Assembly: GCF_018760785.1 (NCBI RefSeq)
Contig: NZ_JAHHZO010000009.1
Coordinates: 124,001-188,000 of the forward strand
From: Rhizobium sp. CSW-27
Lineage (GTDB): Bacteria > Pseudomonadota > Alphaproteobacteria > Rhizobiales > Rhizobiaceae
Length of the DNA stretch: 64,000 bases
Direction of reading: 5' to 3'
The notes beneath the pieces were generated by a model. That model saw nothing but the letters and a program-made list of their open reading frames with translations. It had not been told where the DNA came from and did no database searches. Shown piece after piece: positions 48,195 to 58,218 of the stretch. The translations under genes were made by a program, and so were the position numbers. How positions within the stretch are numbered: position 1 is the stretch's first letter; every line of letters starts with the position of its first letter.

Positions 48195-49867
48195 CAGTTG
48201 CCGAGGATGCCGGGCAGGCGCAGGCACTTCTCCGTCGCGCAGTCGAGCGCGATCTCGTAGCCCGCATCCGCGTGGCGCATGACGCCGGTTGCCGGATCGT
48301 TCCACAACACACGCTCCAGCCGGCGGGCCGCATCATCGGTTCCGTCCGCGCAGATGACCATGCCGGAATGCTGGGAAAAGCCCATGCCGACGCCACCGCC
48401 GTGGTGCAGCGAGACCCAGGTGGCGCCCGAGGCGCAGTTCAGGAGCGCATTCAGAAGCGGCCAGTCTGACACGGCATCCGAGCCATCCTTCATCGCTTCG
48501 GTCTCGCGGTTGGGAGAGGCGACAGACCCCGAATCGAGGTGGTCGCGACCAATCACCACCGGCGCCTTCAGTTCGCCGTTGCGCACCATCTCGTTGAAGG
48601 CAAGACCGAGCTTGTGGCGATCGCCAAGGCCCACCCAGCAGATGCGGGCCGGCAGGCCCTGGAAGGCAATGCGCTCGCGCGCCATGTCCAGCCAGTTGTG
48701 CAGGTGCTTGTTATCGGGCAGCAGCTCCTTCACCTTGGCGTCGGTCTTGTAGATGTCTTCCGGATCGCCGGAGAGTGCCGCCCAGCGGAAGGGGCCGATG
48801 CCGCGGCAAAACAGCGGTCGGATATAGGCCGGCACGAAACCGGGAAAGGCAAAGGCGTTTTCGAAACCTTCTTCCTTGGCGACCTGGCGGATATTGTTGC
48901 CGTAATCGAGCGTCGGAATGCCCATGTTCCAGAAATCGACCATGGCTTGCACATGGGTTTTCATCGAGGCGCGGGCGGCGGTTTCCACCGCCTTTGGATC
49001 GCTCTCCTGCTTCGCGCGCCATTCGGCGACGCTCCAGCCGGACGGCAGATAACCGTGGACCGGGTCATGCGCAGAGGTCTGGTCGGTGACGATATCGGGC
49101 TTCACACCACGTCGGACAAGTTCCGGAAAAATATCGGCGGCATTGCCAAGAAGACCGACCGATTTTGCCTCGCCGGCCTTCGTCCACTGGTCGATCAGGG
49201 CGAGCGCTTCATCGAGCGTATGCGCCTTTGCATCGACATAACGCGTGCGCAGACGGAAATCGATGCGGGTCTCGTCGCATTCGACGGCAAGGCAGCAGGC
49301 GCCGGCCATGACGGCGGCGAGCGGCTGTGCTCCGCCCATGCCGCCGAGACCGCCGGTCAGGATCCACTTACCCTTCAGGTTGCCGCCATAATGCTGGCGG
49401 CCCGCTTCCACGAAGGTCTCGTAGGTGCCCTGCACGATGCCCTGCGTGCCGATATAGATCCACGAGCCGGCCGTCATCTGGCCGTACATGGCAAGCCCCT
49501 TTTTATCCAGCTCGTTGAAGTGGTCCCAGGTCGCCCAATGCGGCACCAGATTGGAATTGGCGATCAATACCCGCGGCGCATCCTTATGGGTGCGGAACAC
49601 GCCGACCGGTTTGCCGGACTGGACGATCAGCGTTTCCTCTTCGCTCAGCGTTTTCAGCGTCTCGACGATCTTGTCGAAATCGTCCCAGGTGCGGGCCGCC
49701 CGGCCGATGCCGCCATACACCACCAGTTCATGCGGGCGTTCGGCGACATCCGGATCGAGATTGTTCATCAGCATCCGGAGCGGCGCTTCCGTCATCCAGC
49801 TCTTGGCGGAGAGTTCTGTCCCGGTTGCGGCGCGGACCTCGCGGATATTGTGGCGCGGGTTGGTCAT
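48194..49867 (-). CDS. hutU: Urocanate hydratase
   Basis: Converts urocanate to imidazolonepropionate using tightly bound NAD. The 557 residues are the expected length. Typical blocks: [36 protein letters not shown] (NAD region), [14 protein letters not shown], and [13 protein letters not shown] near the end with a conserved Cys/His environment. It lies 2 bp before hutG in position and is transcribed after it. Confidence 0.97.
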   Translation of the reverse strand: MTNPRHNIREVRAATGTELSAKSWMTEAPLRMLMNNLDPDVAERPHELVVYGGIGRAARTWDDFDKIVETLKTLSEEETLIVQSGKPVGVFRTHKDAPRVLIANSNLVPHWATWDHFNELDKKGLAMYGQMTAGSWIYIGTQGIVQGTYETFVEAGRQHYGGNLKGKWILTGGLGGMGGAQPLAAVMAGACCLAVECDETRIDFRLRTRYVDAKAHTLDEALALIDQWTKAGEAKSVGLLGNAADIFPELVRRGVKPDIVTDQTSAHDPVHGYLPSGWSVAEWRAKQESDPKAVETAARASMKTHVQAMVDFWNMGIPTLDYGNNIRQVAKEEGFENAFAFPGFVPAYIRPLFCRGIGPFRWAALSGDPEDIYKTDAKVKELLPDNKHLHNWLDMARERIAFQGLPARICWVGLGDRHKLGLAFNEMVRNGELKAPVVIGRDHLDSGSVASPNRETEAMKDGSDAVSDWPLLNALLNCASGATWVSLHHGGGVGMGFSQHSGMVICADGTDDAARRLERVLWNDPATGVMRHADAGYEIALDCATEKCLRLPGILGN

Positions 49868-49869
49868 GG

Positions 49870-50682
49870 TTATTCCCCCTTTTGTTTCAGTTGAAACGCG
49901 ACCTTTTCGATGCGCTCCAGAATGGCTTTCAGATATTCCCGCAGCCGCCCGGCCTTCGCTTCGTCATAGGCGAAGGGCGGCGCTTCGGTCGAGAGATGGC
50001 TGATCTGCGCAAGCTCCATCTGGATCGCATGTACGTGCTTGTCCGGCTTGCCATAATGACGCGTCGTCCAGCCGCCCTTGAAACGACCGTTGACGATGCT
50101 TGTGTAACCGTCAGCTTCCGCGGCAATATCGGCAACTGCCGCCTCGATGGCCGGATCACAGGTGCGCCCCATGTCGGTACCGATGTTGAAATCCGGCAGC
50201 CGGCCTTCAAACAGGAAGGGGATCAGCGAGCGGATGGAATGGCAGTCATAAAGAACGGCGACACCATGCAGCGCCTTCACCCGTTCGATTTCTACGGCAA
50301 GCGCTGCGTGATAAGGCGCGTGGAAGCCTCCGAGCCGTTCGGCAATATCCGCCTCCGTCGGCTGCTCTCCATCCTTCCAGATCGGCTTGCCATCGAAATC
50401 GGTTTCCGGAATGAGGCCGGTGGTGTTCTGCCCAGGATAGAGGCTCGTTCCCGACGGATCGCGATTGGCGTCGATCACGTAGCGATGGAAGCTGGCCCGC
50501 ACTGTCGTGGCATCCGGCAGCAGGCCGGCATAAAGCTCATGGATGTGCCAGTCCGTATCGGCCAGCAGCTTTCCATTGTCGTTCAGCCGATCCCAGATCG
50601 CGGGCGGAACCTCGGTGCCGGTATGCGGGAAGGCGAGGATGACGGGCGAGGTGCCGCGGGTGACGGTGAAGGGGGCGGTCAT
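49870..50682 (-). CDS. hutG: N-formylglutamate amidohydrolase
   Basis: Zinc-type hydrolase of 270 residues that releases glutamate and formate from N-formylglutamate, the last step of the five-step HutF/HutG route. Family marks: [40 protein letters not shown], and LYDCHSIRS. The ATG at 50682 lies 4 bp after the hutH stop; an in-frame ATG at 50694 inside hutH is possible. Confidence 0.92.
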   Translation of the reverse strand: MTAPFTVTRGTSPVILAFPHTGTEVPPAIWDRLNDNGKLLADTDWHIHELYAGLLPDATTVRASFHRYVIDANRDPSGTSLYPGQNTTGLIPETDFDGKPIWKDGEQPTEADIAERLGGFHAPYHAALAVEIERVKALHGVAVLYDCHSIRSLIPFLFEGRLPDFNIGTDMGRTCDPAIEAAVADIAAEADGYTSIVNGRFKGGWTTRHYGKPDKHVHAIQMELAQISHLSTEAPPFAYDEAKAGRLREYLKAILERIEKVAFQLKQKGE

Positions 50683-50686
50683 GTTC

Positions 50687-52222
50687 TTACACATCCAGTC
50701 CAGGCAGGAGATCCGTCGAGACGCTGGCCACCAGCGACCCGTCGGCGACGAGCGTGGAGGCCGCAGCCAGATCCGGCGCCATGTAGCGGTCTTCCTCCAA
50801 TGTCGGCACGGCACTGCGCAGGGTGTCGATCGCCTTCTGCAGCTCCGGGCTCGTTGTCAGCGGTGAACGGAATTCCACGCCTTGTGCGGCCGTCAGCGCC
50901 TCAATGCCGATGATCGAGAAGAGATTGTCGGTCATCTGGAGGAGGCGCCGCGCGCCGTGGCAGGCCATGGAGACATGGTCTTCCTGATTGGCAGACGTGG
51001 GCGTCGAATCAACCGAAGCCGGGTGCGCCATCTGCTTGTTCTCGCTCATCAGCGCCGCAGAGGTGACTTCGGCAATCATCAGGCCGGAATTCAGACCCGG
51101 CTTCTTGGCGAGGAAGGCCGGCAGGCCATAGGAGAGGGCGGGATCGACCAGGAGGGCGATACGGCGCTGGGCAATCGCCCCGATTTCACAGACGGCAATG
51201 GCGATCTGGTCGGCGGCGAAGGCCACCGGTTCTGCGTGGAAGTTGCCGCCGGACACGACGCTCATATCCGACAGCACCAGAGGGTTGTCGGTGACCGCAT
51301 TGGCTTCGATTTCCAGCGTGCGGCCGGCCATGCGCAAAAGATCCAGGCAGGCGCCATCCACCTGCGGCTGGCAGCGGATGCAATAGGGGTCCTGCACCCG
51401 CTCGTCGCCTTCCAGATGGCTCTGGCGGATCACCGAACCCTCCAGCAGGCCGCGCAATGCTGCGGCCGTATCGATCTGGCCCTTGTGGCCACGCAGCGTA
51501 TGGATGTCTTCGGTGAAGGGGGCAGAGGAGCCCATGGCCGCATCGGTCGATAGCGCGCCGGTGATTAATGCGGCTTGAGCCGCGCGATGAGCACGAAACA
51601 GGCCGGCAAGTGCCAGCGCAGTGGAAGCCTGCGTGCCGTTGATCAGCGCGAGACCTTCCTTGGCGGCCAGCACCACCGGTTTAAGGCCGGCTCGGGCGAG
51701 GGCTTCCGCGCCGGACAGACGCTCGCCCTGATAAAAGGCCTCCGCCTCGCCCATCATCACGGCGGCCATATGGGCAAGCGGCGCCAAATCACCCGAAGCG
51801 CCGACCGATCCCTTTTCCGGGATCAGCGGCGTGACACCCTTTTCCAGCATGCCTTCGATCAGGCGTACGAGATCGAGCCGCACGCCGGACGCACCGCGCC
51901 CGAGCGAGATCAGCTTCAGCGCCATGATCAGTCGAACGATTGTTTCCGGCAGCGGCTGGCCGACCCCGCAGCAATGCGAGAGAATGAGGTTGCGCTGCAG
52001 TGTCGCCGTGTCTGCCGCATCGATCTTGATCGAGGCGAGTTTCCCGAAGCCGGTATTGATGCCGTAGACCGGTTCGTTGCCGGCAGCGATCTGGGCGATA
52101 CGCGCCGCGGCCTTTTCGATGCCGGCATCAAAGCTGCGGTCCAGCACGGCGGCTTCGCCGGTCCAGTAGATCTGCGCAAGCTCGGCGAGCGTCACGCGGC
52201 CGGGGTGAAGGGTAATGGTCAT
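50687..52222 (-). CDS. hutH: Histidine ammonia-lyase
   Basis: Deaminates histidine to urocanate, 511 residues. The Ala-Ser-Gly triad that forms the MIO electrophile is in [14 protein letters not shown] near residue 140. Other family blocks are [13 protein letters not shown] and [15 protein letters not shown]. It overlaps hutI by 4 bp. Confidence 0.97.
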   Translation of the reverse strand: MTITLHPGRVTLAELAQIYWTGEAAVLDRSFDAGIEKAAARIAQIAAGNEPVYGINTGFGKLASIKIDAADTATLQRNLILSHCCGVGQPLPETIVRLIMALKLISLGRGASGVRLDLVRLIEGMLEKGVTPLIPEKGSVGASGDLAPLAHMAAVMMGEAEAFYQGERLSGAEALARAGLKPVVLAAKEGLALINGTQASTALALAGLFRAHRAAQAALITGALSTDAAMGSSAPFTEDIHTLRGHKGQIDTAAALRGLLEGSVIRQSHLEGDERVQDPYCIRCQPQVDGACLDLLRMAGRTLEIEANAVTDNPLVLSDMSVVSGGNFHAEPVAFAADQIAIAVCEIGAIAQRRIALLVDPALSYGLPAFLAKKPGLNSGLMIAEVTSAALMSENKQMAHPASVDSTPTSANQEDHVSMACHGARRLLQMTDNLFSIIGIEALTAAQGVEFRSPLTTSPELQKAIDTLRSAVPTLEEDRYMAPDLAAASTLVADGSLVASVSTDLLPGLDV

Positions 52223-53493
52223 GCGGAGGCTCCTGCAGAGGCAGAGGTGATGCGGCCGTTCCAGACCCGCTGGACGAGCGGGTTAAAGCCGATGCGGTAG
52301 ACAAGTTCGGCGGGACGCTCGATGTCCCAGAGCGTGAAGTCGGCAGCCTTGCCGGCCTCCAGCGTGCCGGTTTCGGAGAGAAGGCCAAGCGCGCGGGCCG
52401 CTTCGCGCGTCACACCTGCCAGGCATTCCTCCACCGTCAGCCCAAACAGGGTGGCGCCCATGTTCATGGTCATCAGCAGCGAGGTGAGCGGTGAGGTGCC
52501 GGGATTGCTGTCGGTCGCAAGCGCGATCGAGGCGCCCGCCTGCCGCAGCGCCTTGATCGGCGGCAATTGTTTTTCGCGCAGCGTGTAGAAGGCGCCCGGC
52601 AGGAGAACGGCGACGGTGCCGGCCGCAGCCAGCACGGCTGCATCTTCGTCTGCCAGATATTCCAGATGATCGGCAGACAGCGCACCATAGGAAGCGGCAA
52701 GTGTCGCGCCCTTCAGATCGGACAGTTGTTCGGCATGCAGCTTGACCGGCAATCCCAGCGCTTTGGCCTCATCGAAGACACGGGCGATCTCCGCCGGCGA
52801 AAAGGCAATGCCCTCGCAAAAACCATCGACCGCATCGACAAGGCCTTCGGCATGGGCGGCACGCAGGCCCGGGATGACGATATCGGTGATGTAATCGCCG
52901 TTGCGGCCCTTGTAGGCCGGCGGCGTGGCATGGGCCGCAAGCCAGGAGGTGACGATGCGCACGGGGCGGATCTTTTCCAGCTGGCGGGCGGCGCGCAGCA
53001 TGTTGATCTCGCCTTCGATGGTGAGCGCATAACCGGACTTGATCTCGACAGTCGAGACACCCTCCGCGATCAGCGTATCAAGCCGGGGCAGGGCGGCTTC
53101 CACCAGTTGATCGACACCCAGTGCATTGGTGGCTGTGACCGAGGAGACGATGCCGCCACCGGCGCGGGCGATTTCCTCATAGGTCGCACCTGCCAGCCGC
53201 ATCTCGAATTCCATCGCCCGGTTGCCGCCATAGATCAGATGCGTGTGGCAATCGATGAAGGAGGGCAGCAGCCAGCGGCCCTTGCAATCCACGGCGGCCA
53301 CCCCTGCGCAAAGCACCTCCGGAAGCTCGGACAAGGGGCCGGCATAGGCTATGCGTCCATCGCGCACCAGCACCGCGCCGTCCTCGACGAGACCCAGCCC
53401 ATCCCCTGCTTTCAGCGTCGCAAGACGCGCATTGCGCCACAGCGCAAGCCTCGGCGCATCCTGTGATTTCGGTGAAAAATCGTCCCCTGCCAT
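52219..53493 (-). CDS. hutI: Imidazolonepropionase
   Basis: Amidohydrolase of 424 residues that opens the imidazolone ring to N-formimidoylglutamate. The metal site begins with [14 protein letters not shown]; other blocks are [23 protein letters not shown] and [10 protein letters not shown]. The start at 53493 (MAGDDFSP) is chosen because GAGAAGG lies upstream and the frame before it crosses the operator. It is the first gene of the leftward hut operon. Confidence 0.95.
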   Translation of the reverse strand: MAGDDFSPKSQDAPRLALWRNARLATLKAGDGLGLVEDGAVLVRDGRIAYAGPLSELPEVLCAGVAAVDCKGRWLLPSFIDCHTHLIYGGNRAMEFEMRLAGATYEEIARAGGGIVSSVTATNALGVDQLVEAALPRLDTLIAEGVSTVEIKSGYALTIEGEINMLRAARQLEKIRPVRIVTSWLAAHATPPAYKGRNGDYITDIVIPGLRAAHAEGLVDAVDGFCEGIAFSPAEIARVFDEAKALGLPVKLHAEQLSDLKGATLAASYGALSADHLEYLADEDAAVLAAAGTVAVLLPGAFYTLREKQLPPIKALRQAGASIALATDSNPGTSPLTSLLMTMNMGATLFGLTVEECLAGVTREAARALGLLSETGTLEAGKAADFTLWDIERPAELVYRIGFNPLVQRVWNGRITSASAGASA

Positions 53494-53523
53494 CGGTCTT
53501 TCGCCTTCTCTTGTGATGAAAAC

Positions 53524-53535
53524 ATGTATATACAT
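53524..53535. promoter_or_regulatory. HutC-type operator
   Basis: The perfect 12-bp palindrome ATGTATATACAT in the 96-bp divergent region between hutI and hutF. HutC regulators of the GntR family bind TGTATATACA-like sites, so this single site can control both operons. It is 30 bp from hutI and 54 bp from hutF. Confidence 0.72.
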
Positions 53536-53589
53536 TATAGCCATCTCGCAAGGGGAATTTTGAAGCGAAACGGGGAAGGGACAGGCGGA

Positions 53590-54936
53590 ATGCAGGCCAT
53601 CCATGCAAAAAGCGCTTTATTGCCAGAGGGTTGGCGAAACGATGTACGGCTGACAATCGAGGACGGTCGGATTGCTGCCATCGAAGCCGGCATACCGGCC
53701 GAGGCGGGCGACGAGCGTCATGGCGTGCTGGTGCCGACGATGCCCAACCTGCACAGTCACGCCTTCCAGCGCGCCATGGCCGGCCTTGCGGAGGTGCGCG
53801 GGCCGGGCGCCGACAGTTTCTGGAGCTGGCGCACGCTGATGTACCGCTTTGCCCTGTCCATGACCCCGGACCAGATGGAAGCGGTCGCCGCGCAGCTCTA
53901 CATGGAGATGCTGGAAGCCGGCTTCGGCAGGGTAGGGGAATTCCACTACCTGCATCACGACAAGGATGGCGGGCTCTATGCCAATATTGCCGAAATGGCC
54001 GAGCGCATCGCCGCCGCCAGCCAGGAGACCGGCATCAGCCTGACGCTGCTGCCGGTCTTCTACGCGCATTCCGGTTTCGGCGGGGCCGCCCCCGGCGAAG
54101 GGCAGCGTCGCTTCATCCATTCGCTGGACGCTTTTTCCCGCCAGATGGAGGCCTGCCGCAGCCTGACGGCCCGCATCTCCGGCGCGTGTCTCGGCATCGC
54201 GCCCCATAGCCTGCGCGCCGTCACCGCCACGGAACTGTCGACAATCCTGCCACTGGCCGGCGAGGGGCCGGTGCATATCCACGTCGCCGAGCAGGTGAAG
54301 GAGGTCGAGGATTGCCTGGCGGCTACCGGTCGCCGTCCGGTCGAATGGCTGTTGGACGAGGCGCCGGTCGACCAACGCTGGTGCCTGATCCACGCCACCC
54401 ACATGACGAAAACGGAAACGGCCCGCATGGCGGCAACCGGTGCCGTGGCGGGCCTCTGCCCGATCACCGAGGCCAATCTGGGCGATGGCATCTTCACCGG
54501 CGCGGCCTATCTCGATGCCGGCGGGGCGCTCGGCATCGGTTCGGATTCGAACATCCGCATTTCAGTGGCCGAGGAACTGCGCCAGCTGGAATATTCGCAG
54601 CGCCTCGGGCTGAAGGCCCGCAACGTGGTTGCCGATGCCAATGGCTCCACCGGGCGCAAGCTGTTCGACCGGGCGTTGGCCGGTGGCGCACGGGCCCTCG
54701 GCGCGACAGCCGGCATCGTGGCCGGCGCCAGCGCCGACCTCGTTGCGCTCGATGTCTCCGAGGTACCCTATCTCGGCGGGAACCAGATTCTCGACCACTG
54801 GATCTTCGCTGGCGGTGTCGGCGTGGACAGCACCTGGATTTCAGGCAGAAAGCTGGTGGAAAAGGGTCGCCACAGGAAGCGCGACGCGATAAGCCGCCGC
54901 TTCGAAACGGTGATGCGGGAACTGCTGGCCCAATGA
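53590..54936 (+). CDS. hutF: Formimidoylglutamate deiminase
   Basis: Amidohydrolase of 448 residues that deiminates N-formimidoylglutamate to N-formylglutamate, the substrate of HutG. Metal motif: [15 protein letters not shown]; other blocks are [19 protein letters not shown] and [12 protein letters not shown]. The ATG at 53590 is used; the frame is open upstream only through the operator region. It overlaps hutC by 4 bp. Confidence 0.95.
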   Translation: MQAIHAKSALLPEGWRNDVRLTIEDGRIAAIEAGIPAEAGDERHGVLVPTMPNLHSHAFQRAMAGLAEVRGPGADSFWSWRTLMYRFALSMTPDQMEAVAAQLYMEMLEAGFGRVGEFHYLHHDKDGGLYANIAEMAERIAAASQETGISLTLLPVFYAHSGFGGAAPGEGQRRFIHSLDAFSRQMEACRSLTARISGACLGIAPHSLRAVTATELSTILPLAGEGPVHIHVAEQVKEVEDCLAATGRRPVEWLLDEAPVDQRWCLIHATHMTKTETARMAATGAVAGLCPITEANLGDGIFTGAAYLDAGGALGIGSDSNIRISVAEELRQLEYSQRLGLKARNVVADANGSTGRKLFDRALAGGARALGATAGIVAGASADLVALDVSEVPYLGGNQILDHWIFAGGVGVDSTWISGRKLVEKGRHRKRDAISRRFETVMRELLAQ

Positions 54937-55652
54937 ACATGGAAAAAGAGAAGACGCTGCACAGCCGCATCCTGGGCGATCTGGAGCGGCGCATTCTCTC
55001 CGGCGAGTGGCCGCCCGGTTACCGCCTGCCTTTCGAGGTGGATCTCGCCGCCCAGTATGGCTGCTCGCGCATGACGGCCAACAAGGTGCTGACACAGTTG
55101 GCACGTGGCGGCCTGATCGAGCGACGCAAGAAGTCCGGCAGTTTCGTCGCACAGCCGGTGGCACAGTCGGCCGTGCTCGATATCCACGACATCGAGACGG
55201 AGGTGCGCTCCCTCAACCTGCCTTATGGCTACCGTCTGGACGCCTGTACGCGCCGCAGCGCCACGAGGCAGGATTGCGCGCTGATGGAACTGACGGGAGG
55301 CGGCGCAGTGCTGGAATGCCTGGCCGTGCATCTGGCCGGCGGGCGCCCCTTCTGCCTGGAGCATCGGCTGATCAACCTTGCCACTGTTCCGGAGGCGGAA
55401 GGCGAGGATTTCGGCCGGACGCCGCCCGGCGCCTTCCTGATCAGCCGCGTCCCGTGGAACGCCGCCGAGCACCGCATCCAGGCCGTCACCGCCTCGCCGG
55501 AGGTCGCTGCGAAGCTGGAAATTGCCCGCAACGCCGCCTGCCTCGTCATCGAACGCCGCACCTGGGGCGCGGATGGCCCCGTCACCTTCGTCCGCTTCAC
55601 CTATCCGGGCGACCGCCATGCGCTGGTGGCACGCTTCCAGCCCGGCGGTTGA
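54933..55652 (+). CDS. hutC: Histidine utilisation repressor HutC (GntR family)
   Basis: Repressor of 239 residues: winged helix with RILGDLERRILSGEWPPGYR and YGCSRMTANKVLTQLARGG, then the UTRA domain that binds urocanate. The ATG at 54933 overlaps the hutF stop (ATGA). The gene ends only 10 bp before the dif-like repeat where the prophage is inserted, so the insertion left the hut locus intact. Confidence 0.93.
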   Translation: MNMEKEKTLHSRILGDLERRILSGEWPPGYRLPFEVDLAAQYGCSRMTANKVLTQLARGGLIERRKKSGSFVAQPVAQSAVLDIHDIETEVRSLNLPYGYRLDACTRRSATRQDCALMELTGGGAVLECLAVHLAGGRPFCLEHRLINLATVPEAEGEDFGRTPPGAFLISRVPWNAAEHRIQAVTASPEVAAKLEIARNAACLVIERRTWGADGPVTFVRFTYPGDRHALVARFQPGG

Positions 55653-55662
55653 TCCGGACTGT

Positions 55663-55680
55663 TCCATAAGATGCCTTATG
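55663..55680. repeat. Left attachment site, dif-like
   Basis: TCCATAAGATGCCTTATG has the shape of a XerC/XerD recombination core: CATAA, a 6-bp spacer, TTATG. An imperfect copy at 61795-61812 matches at 15 of 18 positions, with the identical 9-mer GATGCCTTA at 55670-55678 and 61802-61810. It marks the host/prophage junction on the hutC side. Confidence 0.68.
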
Positions 55681-55782
55681 CTGCAAAGGCCGCACGAACC
55701 GTGAACAAATGTAAATCCTGCACCCTTAACGCGAGTTGCGTTTTCGGAGCTTTGAGCATCTCTCAGCCCCACCATTTGCGTG

Positions 55783-55821
55783 AACTGATTTGCGGTTTTT
55801 TGCAACAGCCGCAAATCAGTT
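55783..55821 (-). terminator. Perfect 13-bp stem-loop at the end of the phage genes
   Basis: AACTGATTTGCGG (55783-55795), a 13-nt loop, and its exact complement (55809-55821), ending one base before the stop codon of the last phage ORF. It lacks a T-run on the leftward transcript. It may end the phage transcripts or be a structured element of the single-stranded genome. The 100 bp between it and the left att site hold no gene. Confidence 0.6.
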
Positions 55822-56328
55822 TCAGCGCTTTATTTTGCACCATGGGATGAATGCACGGCTGCCGCCTGATCCGCGATTAGACGACGGCCTTTCTTTACAC
55901 GTGGGGTTTTCGCGCACCTTTTCCGGTGAACTCTTTTTATCGTGCTCATGAACCACCCCCGTTTTCGTGTTTGGCCGCGTCCGGCTCAAAGAGCCGTAAT
56001 CGCTGACACGGACCTGATTAGGCCGTGCCTTTTGTTCCATGGGTGCAGACGCCTTGCGGTGCGCGTCGTCGTGCAGCGCCCTGCCCTTGCGGGTGAGCTC
56101 CCGCGTCAACTCATCTGCAATTTGAGCCAGACGGGCGTGCCGCTCGCGGATGGCGTCTTGCCGGTTGTCCACCGACCGAGAGACGCCGACGAGCGGCTTA
56201 TCCAGAACACCCAGCGCCGCGCGAGGTACTCGACCCATTGCGATTGGGTCCGCGCCGCGCAGCGGTCTGGTTTCGGTTGATATCTTGGCTTCTCTTGCCA
56301 CACGTTGCCTGTGTGTTTGCTTCGCCAT
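55822..56328 (-). CDS. Basic phage ORF overlapping the rep gene (VP5-position)
   Basis: Protein of 168 residues, very rich in Arg and Lys, overlapping the last 223 bp of VP4 in another frame. A helical stretch (IADELTRELTRKGRALHDD) lies mid-protein and the C-terminus is basic and serine-rich. The start has AAGGG about 9 bp upstream; a shorter form from 56040 is also possible. In gokushovirus-like genomes VP5, a presumed DNA-binding protein, follows and often overlaps VP4, so that role is inferred from place and charge only. Confidence 0.6.
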   Translation of the reverse strand: MAKQTHRQRVAREAKISTETRPLRGADPIAMGRVPRAALGVLDKPLVGVSRSVDNRQDAIRERHARLAQIADELTRELTRKGRALHDDAHRKASAPMEQKARPNQVRVSDYGSLSRTRPNTKTGVVHEHDKKSSPEKVRENPTCKERPSSNRGSGGSRAFIPWCKIKR

Positions 56329-57395
56329 GCGTTTGTTCCCTTTTCATCTGGACAGTACCAAATAGGCCCCATAGGCGTCCGAATCGTCGGACCAAGGGGC
56401 AAACCAAGTGGCGTTGCCGTCCACTCGATATCTTTGTCGGCATAACCCGCAGGAGGCGCGAACGGCCAACGCATGGCGGGCCGAACGCGGCGCTCCAATT
56501 CGTCCGCTTCGCGGTCCCAATATTCACGGGTTAGCCTGTCTTCATACTCTTGGACATATTCGCTTTCGGGGTAGTGCCACCCCCTTGGAAGCGACGGCGG
56601 CCCCTCGTACCCAATCCGAGGGAACCCCCGCCATTTGCGTATGAAGTTTTCGCAGAACAAATCGGAGGACTTGTCAGCCAGCCGGAATTTCACCGGCTTT
56701 CCGTCTGATCTGCGTTTAGCTTCGTTTGGGAACGTATAAATTCCGTCTTGTGGGGCTAAGCCCTCATCTACGAAGCGTTGCGCTCTTTGTTCGAAATACA
56801 GCGCGCCGATTGGCGGATTTTTCGACATGCAGAGCTTTGATTGGGCGCTTTCGTCATCAACGTCTTTGTTGATGTATTTGCATGCGTACCGCACACCGCC
56901 CTTTGTATGGCCCGCGTGGAGCGGGTCCCATTGGCTAAAGCCATGCGGCCAACAGGGCTCATTAAAGCGCCTGTTCCAGACGAGAGGGACCCACGCACGT
57001 TGTTCGCGTTTCTCGCGGTGCCACGAGTTGCCCCCGTAGTCCCAAAACCCATCTGGAAGCTTTTCTTGAAAGAAAATTACGATGTGCCAGTGAGTGCGGC
57101 CCTTTTTTTTGCCGATCTCACCAACAACGAGATACCGGAATTTGAGTTTCCGGTTCCGCAGTTGCTTGAAATAATTTTGCACATCGGAGTAAGTCAAGAT
57201 AGCCGATCTAGCATGGCTTTCGTTCCCGTTTTCGTCCCTTCCATAGGTCAGGGTGATGAAAACAGATGTAACGCTTGTCTTACTTTCGGCAATGCATCGA
57301 CCAACCCAGTTATCTACTCTGTGTTCGAGACATTGCCAGCATTTTCGACATGCGGCTGTTTGGCCATCGTTCAACAGCGTTGGTGATATACACAT
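56106..57395 (-). CDS. Replication initiator VP4 (HUH endonuclease)
   Basis: Rolling-circle initiator of 429 residues. The HUH metal motif is H102-W-H104 in GRTHWHIVIFF. The catalytic-tyrosine helix is Y170-A-C-K-Y174-I-N-K177, the arrangement of phiX174 protein A and gokushovirus VP4. The N-terminus has clustered cysteines (CRKCWQC), also typical of VP4. The ATG at 57395 is chosen because GGAGAG precedes it and the family begins with MC; the frame stays open 26 codons upstream. It nicks the origin and starts single-strand production; the origin is probably in the inverted-repeat region just upstream or inside the gene. Confidence 0.9.
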   Translation of the reverse strand: MCISPTLLNDGQTAACRKCWQCLEHRVDNWVGRCIAESKTSVTSVFITLTYGRDENGNESHARSAILTYSDVQNYFKQLRNRKLKFRYLVVGEIGKKKGRTHWHIVIFFQEKLPDGFWDYGGNSWHREKREQRAWVPLVWNRRFNEPCWPHGFSQWDPLHAGHTKGGVRYACKYINKDVDDESAQSKLCMSKNPPIGALYFEQRAQRFVDEGLAPQDGIYTFPNEAKRRSDGKPVKFRLADKSSDLFCENFIRKWRGFPRIGYEGPPSLPRGWHYPESEYVQEYEDRLTREYWDREADELERRVRPAMRWPFAPPAGYADKDIEWTATPLGLPLGPTIRTPMGPIWYCPDEKGTNAWRSKHTGNVWQEKPRYQPKPDRCAARTQSQWVEYLARRWVFWISRSSASLGRWTTGKTPSASGTPVWLKLQMS

Positions 57396-57642
57396 GATTT
57401 CTCTCCGGAAGCAGCCGCAGTCAGTAAATGCACATTTAGACAAGGGAGGATGCGGGCGCGCGCCTACACACACGCGAGGAGATGTGTAGGCGCGCAGGAT
57501 CGACCGCCCCGGAAGCCGGGACGCTCGCTTTGCTTATGAGGCGGGAGTGGACGTTTAGGCGCGCTTCACCGTTGCCGGTTAAGCAGCGCTTCCACTCCCT
57601 GAAATGTTGCTGAAGAGGCTACGGCCTCCGGCCTTTGGCTCG
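57396..57642. other. Phage intergenic region with large inverted repeats (origin candidate)
   Basis: A non-coding stretch between the endolysin and VP4 genes. It holds a perfect 13-bp stem GCGCGCCTACACA (57458-57470) / 57483-57495 with a 12-nt loop; a short stem CCCGG-AAG-CCGGG (about 57508-57520); and GGGAGTGGA (57543-57551) paired with TCCACTCCC (57591-57599) across 39 nt. This density of stems is unusual. It may contain the promoter of VP4, a terminator for the structural genes, and a replication or packaging signal. Confidence 0.6.
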
Positions 57643-58218
57643 CTAGCGCTCCACGGTCCCGGAGGCACCGTGCGGAGACCAATACTTGTCGCCTGAAATG
57701 GCAATCTGTCGCCAGTTCGAAAGCTCGAAGTGAGCAGGATCGTAAAGCCGGTTATCCATGGTGTCGCCGTCACCGTCCCAATCACCGCCCCATGTGATTT
57801 TGATATCCATGGAGCGGGCGACTTCGTGGCCCAGGTGGCCGATCACATCCCATGCATGGGGAATGTTCGGTTGATCCATCCAGCCTAAGGTGCCGTGGAT
57901 GATATCCACAGCAGCACACCGATGCGGCCAAAGACCATCGTCGGGATGGTCTTTCGAATGCCCGAGAACAAAGGCCGCCGCCTGTTCGTCAAACGTGCGC
58001 ACAATGCAATGAGCGAAAAGAGGGATGCCGAGCGCAGCCCCCCTTTTGACGAGCTTGTCTGAAAACTCCAGAATATGCGGATGGGCGCCGACGCGATTAG
58101 CTCGCGTCTGCTGTTCCTGATACCTGGGAGACTTGAGAAAACCCGGATTGCGCATGGCTTGGAGTGCACGAGGATAGACCGTCGCCGGATCGATGTTGCG
58201 ATAATCAGGCGTCGGCAT
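57643..58218 (-). CDS. M15-type peptidoglycan peptidase (phage endolysin)
   Basis: Protein of 191 residues from ATG 58218, which has GAGGGGG 7 bp upstream; an ATG at 58347 would overlap the preceding gene by 143 bp. The C-terminal half resembles M15 peptidases. A His/Asp metal site lies in WPHRCAAVDIIHG, followed by a GGDWDGDGDTMDN stretch and the final ligand His in DPAHFELSNW. Spacing in the first motif is one residue shorter than in T5-type endolysins. It should cut peptide stems of the cell wall at lysis; no signal peptide is seen, so it would need a holin. Confidence 0.82.
   Translation of the reverse strand: MPTPDYRNIDPATVYPRALQAMRNPGFLKSPRYQEQQTRANRVGAHPHILEFSDKLVKRGAALGIPLFAHCIVRTFDEQAAAFVLGHSKDHPDDGLWPHRCAAVDIIHGTLGWMDQPNIPHAWDVIGHLGHEVARSMDIKITWGGDWDGDGDTMDNRLYDPAHFELSNWRQIAISGDKYWSPHGASGTVER

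Noticed and set aside
57579..57785. Short minus-strand frame across the end of the endolysin
   Set aside because: Overlaps the endolysin gene and the stem-rich region; no ribosome site or family resemblance.
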